From Orientallactaga sibirica (taxonomy: Eukaryota > Chordata > Mammalia > Rodentia > Dipodidae): a DNA stretch of 64,000 nucleotides. Below the pieces are notes generated by a model that was given only the letters and a program-made list of their open reading frames with translations, made no database searches and was not told where the DNA came from. This document shows, one piece after another, positions 1-9,389 of this stretch. The first letter of the stretch is position 1. Every line of letters begins with the position of its first letter. The position numbers and the translations under genes were made by a program. Where the stretch lies: NCBI GenBank assembly GCA_036365145.1, contig JAEOAD010001365.1, positions 704,501 to 768,500 of the forward strand, given 5' to 3'.

Positions 1-613
1 GAGGAGCTGGCAGCCAGCCAGATCAGTAGCTTGAAGGTAGAGGGGTCTGTGGCCCCAAGTTCAGGTTTGTGGTTACTGAGGGAAGAGTTGATAGAAAAAG
101 ATTATATAAACAGTTTTGATTGTACAAAGAGTTTTCTCTCAAAGAAATGGACTGTGGATGCTGGGGTTTCCTGTCCATTCTGGGGCCCCAAGAAAATAAT
201 TTAAATTCTATGAAAGTGCTCCAAGATATGGTACAGAGGGGGAATGGGGTGTGGGGTGATGTCCAGGCTTTCTGGAGCTAGCACACTGGGGACAGAAGAG
301 CCCTGGACTGTGGGGGTGGGAAAAGAAAGGGCTCATCTTGTTCCGTGGTTTTCATGCAGGGGCTGCCCTGGTCCCCTCCTGCCTCAGTTCAGCTCCAGGT
401 AGATGAGTTTTAGAAGAGGCTGCTTGGCCTGCAGGAGCAGCTCAGAGCCTGAGACAGGAGCAGAGCTGGCTCATGCCCCAGGGCTTGAGTTCCTAAGAAA
501 GGCTGTGGGGGGTTATGGCCAGATGACCTGTCACCTTGCAACCCAGAGCCCAGGGAATTCAGGAGCCCATGACCTGCCAGCAGGGGAGACCTAGGGGCTG
601 AGAACAAGGTGCC
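1..613 (-). other. SIPA1L3: SIPA1L3 3' UTR, start of (incomplete)
   Basis: This is the sequence directly downstream of the stop codon on the gene strand. It is free of recognisable SINEs, unlike the introns, which suits mature mRNA. I see no AATAAA or ATTAAA hexamer on the minus strand before the window edge, so the UTR probably continues past position 1. No open frame here looks coding. Confidence 0.7.
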
Positions 614-757
614 TCAGAGTTCTTTCTTCTCCCTGCTGAAGAGTTCGGCGAACTTGCGCAGCTGCTCACTGGCAGCCTGGGACTCCTCCTGCAGCCGCTG
701 GTTGTTCTGCCGTAGGCTGGCCACCTCTGACTGCAGCACCACTTTGTCCTGCTTCTC
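614..757 (-). CDS. SIPA1L3: SIPA1L3 terminal coding exon (leucine zipper, stop)
   Basis: This is the last coding exon, 47 codons plus TGA at 614-616. It opens in phase 0 after a CAG acceptor preceded by pyrimidine-rich intron. It begins EKQDKVVLQ and ends REKKEL. It holds most of the C-terminal coiled coil: with tail residues numbered from the first complete codon in the window, leucines fall at 562, 569 and 576, continuing the heptad of 541 and 548 in the preceding exon, followed by A583 and F590. In SPAR proteins this zipper mediates self-association or partner binding. The REKKEL ending is what I recall for SIPA1L3, whereas L1 and L2 end in a different FTEWFF-type sequence. Confidence 0.95.
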   Translation of the reverse strand, partial: EKQDKVVLQSEVASLRQNNQRLQEESQAASEQLRKFAELFSREKKEL

Positions 758-844
758 CTGTGAGGGCAAGAGGGCTGGTCAGGTGCAGTGGCCAGTGGTG
801 CTCCTGGCCCAGGAATACACTGTGGCTTCTGGGGCCCAGGTGAA

Positions 845-942
845 AGAGCCCTGGCTACAGCCAGGCTTTAGGGGTTCAAATCCGAGCTCTGCTCCTCCAG
901 CTAAGCATCTAGGCAAGTTAGTTCATGTCTCTGGGCCTCAAT
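845..942 (+). repeat. MIR SINE fragment
   Basis: Old tRNA-derived MIR: GGTTCAAATCC (B-box side), GCTCTGC, then GGCAAGTTAGTTCATGTCTC and GGGCCTCA follow the MIR order closely. It lies in the 447-bp last intron and is cut off by the B1 to its right. Confidence 0.7.
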
Positions 943-1100
943 TCTTTTTTTTTTTTTTTTTCTTGAGGTAGGGTCTCACTCTAGCCCAGGCTGACCTAGA
1001 ATTCACTATGTAGTCCCAAGGTGGCCTCGAACTCACAGTGATCCTCCTACCTCTGCCTCCCGAATGCTGGGATTAAAGGCGTGCGCCACCACGCCCGGCT
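943..1100 (-). repeat. B1 SINE
   Basis: Full-length B1, sense to the gene, with a T-run at 944-961 as its reversed A-tail, then the B1 body through CACGCCCGGC. It fills much of the 447-bp last intron. Confidence 0.93.
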
Positions 1101-1204
1101 TGATTTTTACTCTTGACTACACTGTACAGCAGTAGCGTGGGACAGGTGCTGCTCCCATGTTTGGGAAGTGGGACGGGAGGTGTGCGCATGTATGTAGACC
1201 TTAC

Positions 1205-1286
1205 CTTCTGGAGGTCCGTGTGCAGCTGCTTCAGCATCACTTCCAGCTGGTACACCTTGCCTGTCAGATCCAGGGGTGGCTCCTCA
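1205..1286 (-). CDS. SIPA1L3: SIPA1L3 penultimate coding exon (start of leucine zipper)
   Basis: An 82-bp exon. Acceptor CTCCAG precedes T1286, which completes a split serine codon (AG|T). It ends in phase 0 at G1205 before GTAAGG. The 27 whole codons read EEPPLDLTGKVYQLEVMLKQ and on to LQK. The residues from GKVYQLE begin an amphipathic helix with leucines at tail residues 541, 545, 548 and 552, which runs on into the last exon. Because 82 is not a multiple of three, skipping this exon would shift the frame and destroy the zipper. Confidence 0.95.
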
Positions 1287-1634
1287 CTGGAGAGACAAGG
1301 ACAAGGTCAAATTTGAGGCCTGCCAGCCCTTGGGGAGGGGTCTCACCCACAGCTAAAACGGCTATGGAGCACAGATCCTCTGATTCCTGAGTCTCTGTTG
1401 AGTCCTTTCCTTCTTGGAAGCTTGGAGGGTATACAGGGGGAAGTCAAGAAAAATGTCAAAATTTTACTCAGGTAAGGCTTCCACTGACCACTAAGTAATA
1501 CTGTAAGGCCTGTGGCACAAAAGACCCTGTGGGGATCAGGGAGCATGAGACACTGATAATACAATATTAAATCCTCCTGCAGGAAGTGCAGGCCCTTTAC
1601 GTTCTGTTTCTCCTTCATTCAAATTAGCTGTATT

Positions 1635-1875
1635 GGATGTGAGGGTGATCTGGCTGCGACATCGGTCACCCCGTTGATCGCCAGGGTTGATTGGGCTGAT
1701 CTGGCTGGCTAGGCGGGTGTCCCCGTCCTCCCTCACCGCTCCATGTGCGTCCCTCCCGAAGCTGCACGCTCGGTTGAAGAGGACGACCTTCCCCGCATAG
1801 AGGAGGACTGGTGTCCAGTCGAGGGTACACAACTAGCTGCGCTCCCCTGCTAGAACCTCCAAACAAGCTCTCAAA
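1635..1875 (+). pseudogene. 7SK RNA retropseudogene, 3'-truncated
   Basis: The run from GGATGTGAGGGTGATCTGG to AACAAGCTCTCAA follows the 5' three quarters of 7SK small nuclear RNA, including GCTGCGACATC, GATCGCCAGGGTTGATT, GGCTGGCTAGGCGGGTGTCC and CTGCGCTCCCCTGCTAG. About 90 nt of the 331-nt RNA are missing at the 3' end and there is no A-tail. A perfect 16-bp direct repeat, TCAAATTAGCTGTATT, flanks it at 1619-1634 and 1871-1886, overlapping the 7SK residues TCAA at the right end. It carries several substitutions and has no proximal pol III promoter I can see, so it is an inserted copy and not the working gene. Confidence 0.93.
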
Positions 1876-1886
1876 TTAGCTGTATT

Positions 1887-2400
1887 CAATTAGAGAAGCA
1901 AGGCTTGAGATGACAAAGTGAGCCATCTATCTCTATCCTCCTCCAGAAGCCTCCTTAGGGGTAGGACTTGGCCTCGGTCTCTGTAGGAGTCTCCAGATGG
2001 AGCATATAGGACCAGGAGTGTCGTGGAGGGTGGCATCAGGGGCAAGTCTGCTTCAGCAGGGACCAAGCAATGCACCAAGGAAGGGGCGAAGGAGCACACA
2101 GAGGCAGGAGGCAGATAGTTGGGTGCTTGGCAGCATTGTTCAAAGCTGGAAGCATTAGTATGGGTGCTCTGCTGTCCCAATGAACTGGCCATCTGTGAGG
2201 GCAGGGCCAGAGTCTCTGTGGCCACTGATGGCCCCAGGGCATGACTGGCATGCCCTGACAACTCCAGTCATCTAGTGAGGGAGCTCCTCTGAGAGCAGAG
2301 GGATGACTGCAGCCCCCATCGCTGCCCCATCTTTCTCTGCAGACCTCCTGCCTGTGGCATCTGAGTTGTCAGGCCCCTGAGTGTTCCCAGAGAAACTCAC
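1887..2400. other. Intron sequence, nothing recognised
   Basis: Unique intronic sequence between the 7SK copy and the exon at 2401. I see no repeat, RNA gene or plausible exon. Confidence 0.6.
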
Positions 2401-2536
2401 CTCATGGTAGATGTGGTCCTGGGGGCTGGGGGCCCCCGCTCCAGGCTCAGGTGGCTATGGACAGGACTGTGTGCAGGCTGGATGTCTGGGCTGGTGCCTG
2501 GGTCATTTAGAGAGAAGAGCGAGACGGCCCTTTGCA
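2401..2536 (-). CDS. SIPA1L3: SIPA1L3 third-from-last coding exon
   Basis: A 136-bp exon. Acceptor CCACCAG precedes TG, which completes a valine split as G|TG; it ends ATG AG before GTGAGT, leaving two bases of the next serine. The 44 whole codons begin QRAVSLFSLNDPG and include HSPVHSHLSLERGPP. The segment is rich in Ser and Pro and probably disordered; it links the conserved SPAR C-terminal region to the zipper. The QRAVSLFSLND block is the part I recall as conserved in SIPA1L3. Confidence 0.95.
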
Positions 2537-2689
2537 CTGGTGGAGACAAAGGTAGGGGCTGAGTTCTCCTTAGTGGGGTGGACAAGGCCCCAGTTTTTCC
2601 CAACTGACTTATCACACTTCCCCAATGCACATCTGCCTCCAAACCTCCCTCTGATTTTCATCCCTCTTTTACTCTTTCTCTCTCTTTTT

Positions 2690-5590
2690 TAAAAATAAAA
2701 AAAAATTTATTTATTTATTTATTTGGAAATAGGCAGGGAGAGAAAGAGAGAATGGGCACACCAGAACCTCCAGCCACTGCAAACGAACTCCAGATGCATG
2801 TGCCCCCTTGTGCATCTGGCTTACATGGGTCCTGGTGAATCAAACCTGGATCCTTTGGCTTTGTAGGCAAGCGCCTTAACCACTAAGCCATCTGTTCAGC
2901 CCCTCTCTCTTTTTAAAAAAATTTTTTTATTCATTTATTTGAGAGAGATACAGAGAGACAGGATGGGCATGCCAGGGCCTTTGGCCACTGCGAACGAACT
3001 CCAGATGCATGCTCTACTTTGTGCATCTGGCTTATGTGGGTCCTGGGGAATCAAACCTTGTCCTTTGGCTTTGCAGGCAAGCACCTTAACCACACTAAGC
3101 TATCCCTCCAACCCTCCTTTCTCTTTTTAAATTATTTTTTATTTCTTGCTTTTTCCAGATAGGGTCTCACTCTATCACAGGCTGACCTGGAATTAACTAT
3201 ATAGTCCCAGGGTGGCCTCAAACTCATAGCAGTCCTTTGCTTCCCAAGTGTTGGGATTAAAGATGTACACCGCCATGCCCAGCTATTTTTATTTTTATTT
3301 TTTTTTAAATTTATTATTTATTTATTTATTTATTTTGGTTTTTCGAGGTAGGGTCTCACTCTGGTCCAGGCTGACCCGGAATTAACTATGTAGTCTAAGG
3401 GTGGCCTCGAACTCTCAGTGATCCTCCTACCTCTGCCTCCTGAGCGCTGGGATTAAAGGCGTGTGCCACCACACCCGGCTATTTTTATTTTTTACTTAAA
3501 AGAAAGTTTATTTGCAAGCAGAGAGAGAGAGTAAGAAGAGAGACAGAGAATGGGCACATCAGGGCCACTGCAAACAAACTTGAGATGCCTATGTCCTTTT
3601 GTGTTTCAGGCTTTACATGGATACTGGGAAATCGAACCCAGATAGTCAGGCTTCTCAGACAAGCACCTTAACCACTAAGCCATCTCTTCAGCACTTCTCT
3701 TTCTCTTTTGAGAGAAGGTCTGTATCTATAGACCAGGATGGCCTAGAAGTCACTATGTGGCCCAGGCTAGCCATAAACTTGCAGCTATCCTCCTGCCTCA
3801 GCCTTCTGAGTGCTGGGATTACAGACCTGAACTACCATTCTTCCCTCTTCTCCCTGTCCCTTACTACTTTTCACTATGGAGTCTCGGGCTGGCCTCGCAC
3901 ACTCAGCAGTCCCCCTACCTGAGCCTCCCATGTGCTGGGATTAGGGTGTGTGCCACCACACCCAGCCGCCTTCTCTCCTCTCTCTCTTCTACTTTCTTTA
4001 TTTAGGGGGCTTTTTTTTTCTTTTTGGTTTTACGAGGTAGGGTCTCGCTCTAGTCCAGGCTGACCTGGAATTCACTCTGTAGTCTCGGGGTGGCCTCGAA
4101 CTCGAACTCACTGTGATCCACCTACCTCTGCCTTCCAAATGCTGGGATTAAAGGCGTGTGCCACCATGCCCAGCTTTAGGGGGCGTGTTTGAGGCAGAAT
4201 TTTACTCCATAGCCCAGGCTGGCCTCAAACTCACAACAATTCTCCTGTCTCAACTTTGTGGCTAAGTTTACAGGTATAGACCACCATATTTGGCTCCATC
4301 ACACTTATTTTTCACATTTTAAAAATTATTTTTATTTTTTATTTATGTATTTTTAATTTTTATTTTTGGGGGGTTTTTCAAGGTAGGGTCTCACTCTAGC
4401 CCAGACTGACCTGAAATTCACTGTGTAGTCTCAGGCTGGCCTTGAACTTACAGTGATCCTCCTACCTCTGCCTCCCAAGTGCTGGGATTAGAGTACACCA
4501 CACTCAGTTTATTTATGTTTTTAAAAATATTTTATTATTTGAGAAAGACAGAGAGAGATACAGAAATAGGCAGGTAGAGAGAGAATGGGCACACCAGGGA
4601 CTCCAGCCACTGCAAATGAACTCCAGATGTGTGCTGTGCGCCCCCTTGTGCATCTGGCTTACATGGGTCCTGGAGAATCGAGCCTCGAACTGGGGTCCTT
4701 AGGCTTCACAGGCAAGCGTTTAACTGCTAAGCCATCTCTCCAGCCCTTAAAAATTATTTATTTATTTGAGAGCGACAGGCAGAGAGAGAAGGAGAGATAG
4801 AATGGGCGTATCAGGCCTCTAGCCACTGCAAATGAACTCCAGATGCATGCACCACCTTGTGCATCTGGCTTATGTGGATCCTGGGGAACTGAGCTTTGAA
4901 CGGGGTCCTTAGGCTTCACAGGCAAGCGCTTAACCGCTAAGCCATCTCTCCAGCCCTGTTTTTATTTTTTTTTTTGAGGTAGGTTCTTACTCTAGCCCAG
5001 GCTGATCTGGAACTCACTATGTAAATCTCAGGGTATCCTTGAACTCAAGGTGATCCTCCTACCTCTGCCTCCCGAGTGCTGGGATTAAAGGTGTGAGCCA
5101 CCATGCCCGGCTTGGTTTTTTTTTTTGGTTTTTCAAGGTAGGGTCTCGCTTTAGCTCAGGCTGACCTGGAATTCACTTTGTACTCTCAGGCCTCCTGAAT
5201 GCTGGGATTAAAGGCGTGTGCCACCACCTTGGCTTCTTTTTTAATTTTTATTATTTGAGGTGGGGTTTCACTCTAGCCCAGGTTGACCTGGAATTAACTA
5301 TGTAGTCTCAGGATGGCCTCGAACTCATGGCAGTCCTCCTACCTCTGCCTCCTGAGTGCAGGGATTAAAGGCATGTACCACCCTGCCTGGCTCTTCTTTT
5401 TAATTTTTTACTTATTTATTTTTTTAAAAATTATTTTTTCATTTATTTGAGAGAAAGAGAGAGAGACAATTCCAAGATACATGCACTACTTTGTGCATTT
5501 GGCTTTATGTGGGTATTGAGGAATCAAACTTGGGTTGTTAGGCTTTGTTGGCAAGTGCCTTAACTGCTAAGCCACCTCTCCAGCCCTCTA
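2690..5590 (-). repeat. Dense SINE cluster, all reversed (B1 and DIP-like)
   Basis: About fifteen SINEs lie side by side, almost all antisense to the plus strand. DIP-like tRNA SINEs: 2690-2903, 2910-3115, 3495-3694, 4520-4747, 4748-4958 and 5420-5587, each ending in a reversed head such as CTAAGCCATCTCTCCAGCCC. B1: 3130-3284, 3300-3480, 3700-3835, 3870-3967, 4010-4175, 4365-4510, 4960-5112, 5115-5238 and 5240-5393, each ending near CACGCCCGGC. 4178-4295 is an older B1-like piece. Divergence differs between copies, so they accumulated over time. Confidence 0.9.
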
Positions 5591-5764
5591 TCACACTTCT
5601 GAATTTAAGGGTGAATTCTCCCCAAAACCACTAATGAAATCAAATGAGAACATAACACTCAAGCTTCTAGATCCATTTAGAAGCTGCTTAAGCTACAGTA
5701 AGCTGTACTTTGTGTGTGGTGCTGGGGGTGGCATACAAAACCTCTACATACTAGAACCCCACCC

Positions 5765-5810
5765 AGCACTCCAGCAATGGACTCCTATTTATTTATTTAT
5801 TTATTTATTG
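5765..5810. repeat. Short (ATTT)n tract
   Basis: About seven ATTT repeats inside non-SINE intron (5634-5880); the rest of that stretch is not recognised. Confidence 0.7.
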
Positions 5811-5884
5811 AGTCTGGGTTGCACAGCAAATAAATGCTGTCTGATTCTGGAACTTATGTGCTTGCCTTAGAAAGTAATAGACAA

Positions 5885-6235
5885 AGCCAGGCGTGGTGGT
5901 GCATGTTTTTAATCCCAGCACTTGGGAGGCAGAGGTAGGAGGACTGCCATGAGTTTGAGGCCACCCTGAGACTACATAATGAATTCTAAGTCAGCCTGGG
6001 CTAGAGACCCTACCTCCAAAAGAAAAGAAAAAGAAGCCGGGTGTGGTGGCGCACACCTTTAATCTCAACACTCAGGAGGCAGAGGTAGGAGGAATGCCAT
6101 GAGTTGGAGGCCACCCTGAGACTACACAGTGAATTCCAGTTCATCCTGGGCTAGAGCGAGACCCTACCTTGAAAAACCAAAAACCAAAACAAACAAAAAA
6201 AGAAAGAAAGAAAAAAAGAAAAGAAAAAGAAGGAA
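5885..6235 (+). repeat. Two B1 SINEs in tandem
   Basis: B1 at 5885-6030 and 6034-6200, both forward, the second with an A-rich tail of AAAGAAAG type to 6235. The pair ends about 65 bp from the donor side of the exon at 6301. Confidence 0.92.
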
Positions 6236-6300
6236 GTCATAGGCTCTTTTTTCCACGATCCTTTCAAAAGAAAGAAGCACTGAGGATAGGGTGAGGTTAC

Positions 6301-6444
6301 CTTCATATGCCTTGGCGGCATTCACCAGGCTGGACCACTCAAGGCCAGCAGCTGTGTCAGGCAGAGGCATCATCCCAGGGTCGAGCCGTCGCAGAGGCCG
6401 GTCCCGTCCATCAACCAGTGAGAGCTCTGAGGCTGAGATGGCAG
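6301..6444 (-). CDS. SIPA1L3: SIPA1L3 fourth-from-last coding exon
   Basis: A 144-bp exon. Acceptor CCCACCCAG precedes CT, which completes a serine split as T|CT. It ends GAA G before GTAACC, leaving the first base of a valine. The 47 whole codons begin [19 protein letters not shown] and end NAAKAYE. A second AG lies a few bases further in (CATCTCAG), but the upstream AG keeps four more residues; both are in frame, so a short NAGNAG-like alternative is possible. The [12 protein letters not shown] end is strongly conserved in the SPAR C-terminal region. Confidence 0.94.
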
Positions 6445-7160
6445 CTGGGTGGGAGAGTGGAGATGGTTGAACATGACAGCATGGGCAGGGCAGAGACACG
6501 GACATTTTACACTGTTTATAGGATGTAAGTGCCAGAAAAAAACAACAAGTGTGATACTGGGTGCTTGTGTGGGTGCAGCTTTCAACAGGGCGCCAGGGGA
6601 GGTCTGGATGAGATGGCCTCAGAGCACAATTCTGAAACAGGGTAGCAGAGAGCAAAGAGGAGGCTTGGGGTGGGGAAAGAGCATTTCAGGCACACAGAAA
6701 TGCTCTCAGGGTGAAATTTGCCAAGGTTTCAGGAACCTCGAGGAGGTGGCTCAGAAAGGGTGAGCCAAGGAAAGAGGGGAAGGTGAAGTCAGAGGTGATA
6801 GGCCAAATCTTGGGACCTTGTGAGTCACCCTGAGTGCCAGGGTGCGTGACACAGGTATGCAGAGGCTCCTCTGGCTATGGGGTCAGGCTGTGTGGCTGTC
6901 CCTGCAACAGTACATATCCTGCCAGGCCTGCCAAAGGCTCTGCAGTCTCCAGATCAATGTAGCAAACATCTCCATGTACAGGTATGTGTGCTCGTGTTCT
7001 TAGGGTGTCCCCAGTTCAGACGAGGATGTGGAGCATTTTCATAGTGACAGGTCCCAGCCAGGCCTAGCAAGGCTGAAGGTTGGGGGCTGGGACAGGAGAC
7101 ATGAGAAGGTACTGCCAGTCCTGGGAGAGGGCCAGGTAACCTGGGTGTAAGATGACTAGC
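6445..7160. other. Repeat-poor intron upstream of the exon at 6301
   Basis: No young SINE. Part of 6580-6830 has the look of an eroded L2 (a purine-rich stretch with CATTTCAGG and CTCAGGGTGAAA), but I cannot assign it firmly. No exon seen. Confidence 0.5.
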
Positions 7161-7430
7161 CTGGGGCTTAGGGAGACCTCCAGGAAAAAGGAGTGAGTGT
7201 GCCAGGCCTAAGGAAGAACCTGAATGACCTGGAAGAGCGTGACAGGCAGAGGACCAGCAGTGCAGAGTGATCTGAAGAAAGGAAGAGTATGTTGGGCTGG
7301 GTGATCTTCAGGGGTTGCCTAAGGTGCAGAGGCTGAGGAGGGGCCCTGGGGCTAACATCTTAGAACAGCAAGGCAAGAACACAGAAACTAGACCAGTAGA
7401 ACAGCATGGGAGGGTTTTAAGAGAAGAGAT
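7160..7430 (-). repeat. L2 LINE fragment
   Basis: Reads as the reverse of the L2 3' region: CCTGGAAGAGCGTGACAGGC, then GGGCCCTGGGGC and GCATGGGAGGGTTTTAAG, in the order expected for an antisense L2. Confidence 0.55.
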
Positions 7431-7435
7431 GGGAA

Positions 7436-7616
7436 CTGGGTGTGGTGGCGTATGCCTTTAATCCCAGTCCTCGAGAGGCAGAGGTAGGAGGCCTGGGCTA
7501 GAGTGAGACCTTACCTCGAAAAACCAAAAATAAAAAATTAAATTGAGAGAGAGAGAGGGAGAGGGAGAGGGAGGGGAGGGGAGGAGAGGAGAGGAGAGGA
7601 GAGGAGAGAAGAGATG
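7436..7616 (+). repeat. Partial B1 followed by a GA-rich tract
   Basis: B1 (7436-7530) missing its middle, then a 70-bp purine-only tract from 7544 built of GAGAGG and GAGGGG units. Confidence 0.85.
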
Positions 7617-7884
7617 GAGCCCTCAAGAGCCTCAGCACCATCTTCTTCATCTTCTCCCCCATAATGTACAGGAGATAGATACAGGGACTTCAGGGATGAT
7701 GTGGAGATGCGACCCCTCAGCTGGGATTCTTACTGCAGACACATTTGAATTCAAGATGTGTCTGGATTTTACGAAGTAAAGTGTATTTTTAAAACCCCAA
7801 AAGACCAAGCAGCACTCTATAACCACCTAACCAGCATGCTGCAGTGAAGCCACTTGCCACTCCTAATGGAGGGGTGTGTGAAAT

Positions 7885-9130
7885 AGTTGGGCATGGTAAC
7901 TCATTCATGTAATCCCAACACTTGGAAGGCTGATACAAGAGGACTGCTGTGAGTTCAAGGATAGCCTGAGCTACACAGTGATCACCAGGACAGACTGGTC
8001 TACCAGTGGGATCCTATTTAAAAAAACTAAAAAGTGTGGACTGGAGGGATGGCTTAGCGGTTAAGGTGTTTGCCTGCAAAGCCAAAGGACCCAGGTTCGA
8101 TTCCCCAGGACCCACGTTAGCCAGATGCACAAGGGGGCACATGCATCTGAAATTGGTTTGCAGTGGCTGGAGGCCCTAGTGCGCCCGTTCTCTCTCTTTC
8201 TTTCCCCTTCTCTATCAAATAAATAAATAAATAAAAATAAAAAAAATTTTTTTTAAACTAAAAACTGGGGCTGGAGAGATGGCTTAACAGTTAAGGCGTT
8301 TGTATGTGAAGCTTAAGAACCCACATGTAACTCTCCAGATCCTGTGTAAGCCAGACACACAAGTGAGGCAAGTGGAAGGTTGCACATGCCCACTAGGTGG
8401 CGCAAGAATCTGGAGTTAAATTACAGTGGCTGAGGCCCTGACATGCCAATTCTTCTCTCCCTCTCTCTAAAATAAAATAAAAAAACCCCAAAAAGCGGGG
8501 TGTGGTGATACATGCTTATAATAATTTCAGCTCTTGGGAGACTGAGGTGGGAAGACAGCTCAAATTCAAGAGTGGTCAGTGAGTTTAAGGTAAACTCAAG
8601 GTTGGCCTGCATTACACAGTGCATTAAAGGCCAGCCCGAGCTACAGTGTGAGACCCTGTCTCAAAACAAAACAGAGGGCTGGAGAGATGGCTCAATTGTT
8701 AAGCCACTTGCCTACAAAGCCTAAGGACTTGAGTTCAATTCCCCAGTACTCACATGGAACCAGATGCACAAGGTAGCGCATGCATCTGGAGTTTGTCTCT
8801 TTTCTCTCTTTCTCTCTCTGCTTGTAAATAAATAAATAAGAATATATTAAAAAAAACAAGGGAGCCGGGCGTTCAAGGCCACCCTGAGACTACCTAGTGA
8901 ATTCCAGGTCAGCCTGAGCTAAAGTGAGACCCTATTTTGGAAAACAAACAAACAAACAAACAAACAAACAAACAAACAAACAAAAAAACAACAAACAAAC
9001 AAACAAGGGCTGGAAGGAGCTTGCCTGCAAAGCCAAAGGACCCAGGTTCAATTCCCCAGAACCCACATAAGCTATATGCACAAGGTAGTACATGCATTAA
9101 AAAAAAAAAACAAAAACAAAAAAACACCTC
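7885..9130 (+). repeat. Forward SINE cluster (B1, DIP-like, extended tRNA SINE)
   Basis: In order: old B1 7885-8030; DIP-like 8037-8240 with intact head, B box GGTTCGATTCC and (AAAT)n tail; extended-type tRNA SINE 8268-8485 carrying the extra GTGAGGCAAGTGG block; old B1 8496-8670; DIP-like 8676-8850; headless B1 8862-9005 whose tail is (AAAC)n; short DIP-like piece 9007-9130. All run forward. Confidence 0.88.
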
Positions 9131-9389
9131 CAAAACAGAACAAAATAAGCAACAAAAAATTCAAACTCAAAAGGCAACCAGCCCCTCCCCCAATAAAACC
9201 TCCCTTACAAAAAGCCTCCTGTCAGTTTCTGACAGATTTTGCTACCAATTAGCACATACAGGCATCATACCCACTGCCTCTCAGTTTTAGAGCTACAGTG
9301 ATGTAGAGAGGAATCACAGAGTAAATTACCTACTTACTACCTCTTTCTTTTTATCTTATTTATTAATTTTCAAATTTATTTTTGGCGTT

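Noticed and set aside
614..631. C-terminal KKEL resembling an ER-retrieval KDEL signal
   Set aside because: SIPA1L3 is a cytosolic, cytoskeleton-associated protein without a signal peptide, and the tail is the end of a coiled coil. The resemblance is chance.
1635..1875. Functional 7SK gene
   Set aside because: The 3' 90 nt are missing, there are many substitutions, no upstream PSE/TATA arrangement is seen, and it is flanked by a target-site duplication.
6164..6300. In-frame extension of the exon at 6301 through [12 protein letters not shown]
   Set aside because: GTAACC at 6300 is a good donor and the next exon joins in the right phase to give the expected AYEVQRAV; the extension is intron.
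8268..8485. tRNA gene suggested by A- and B-box-like sequences in the SINE heads
   Set aside because: These are tRNA-derived SINEs: no cloverleaf closes and each has a SINE body and tail. The same holds for the DIP-like and ID copies.
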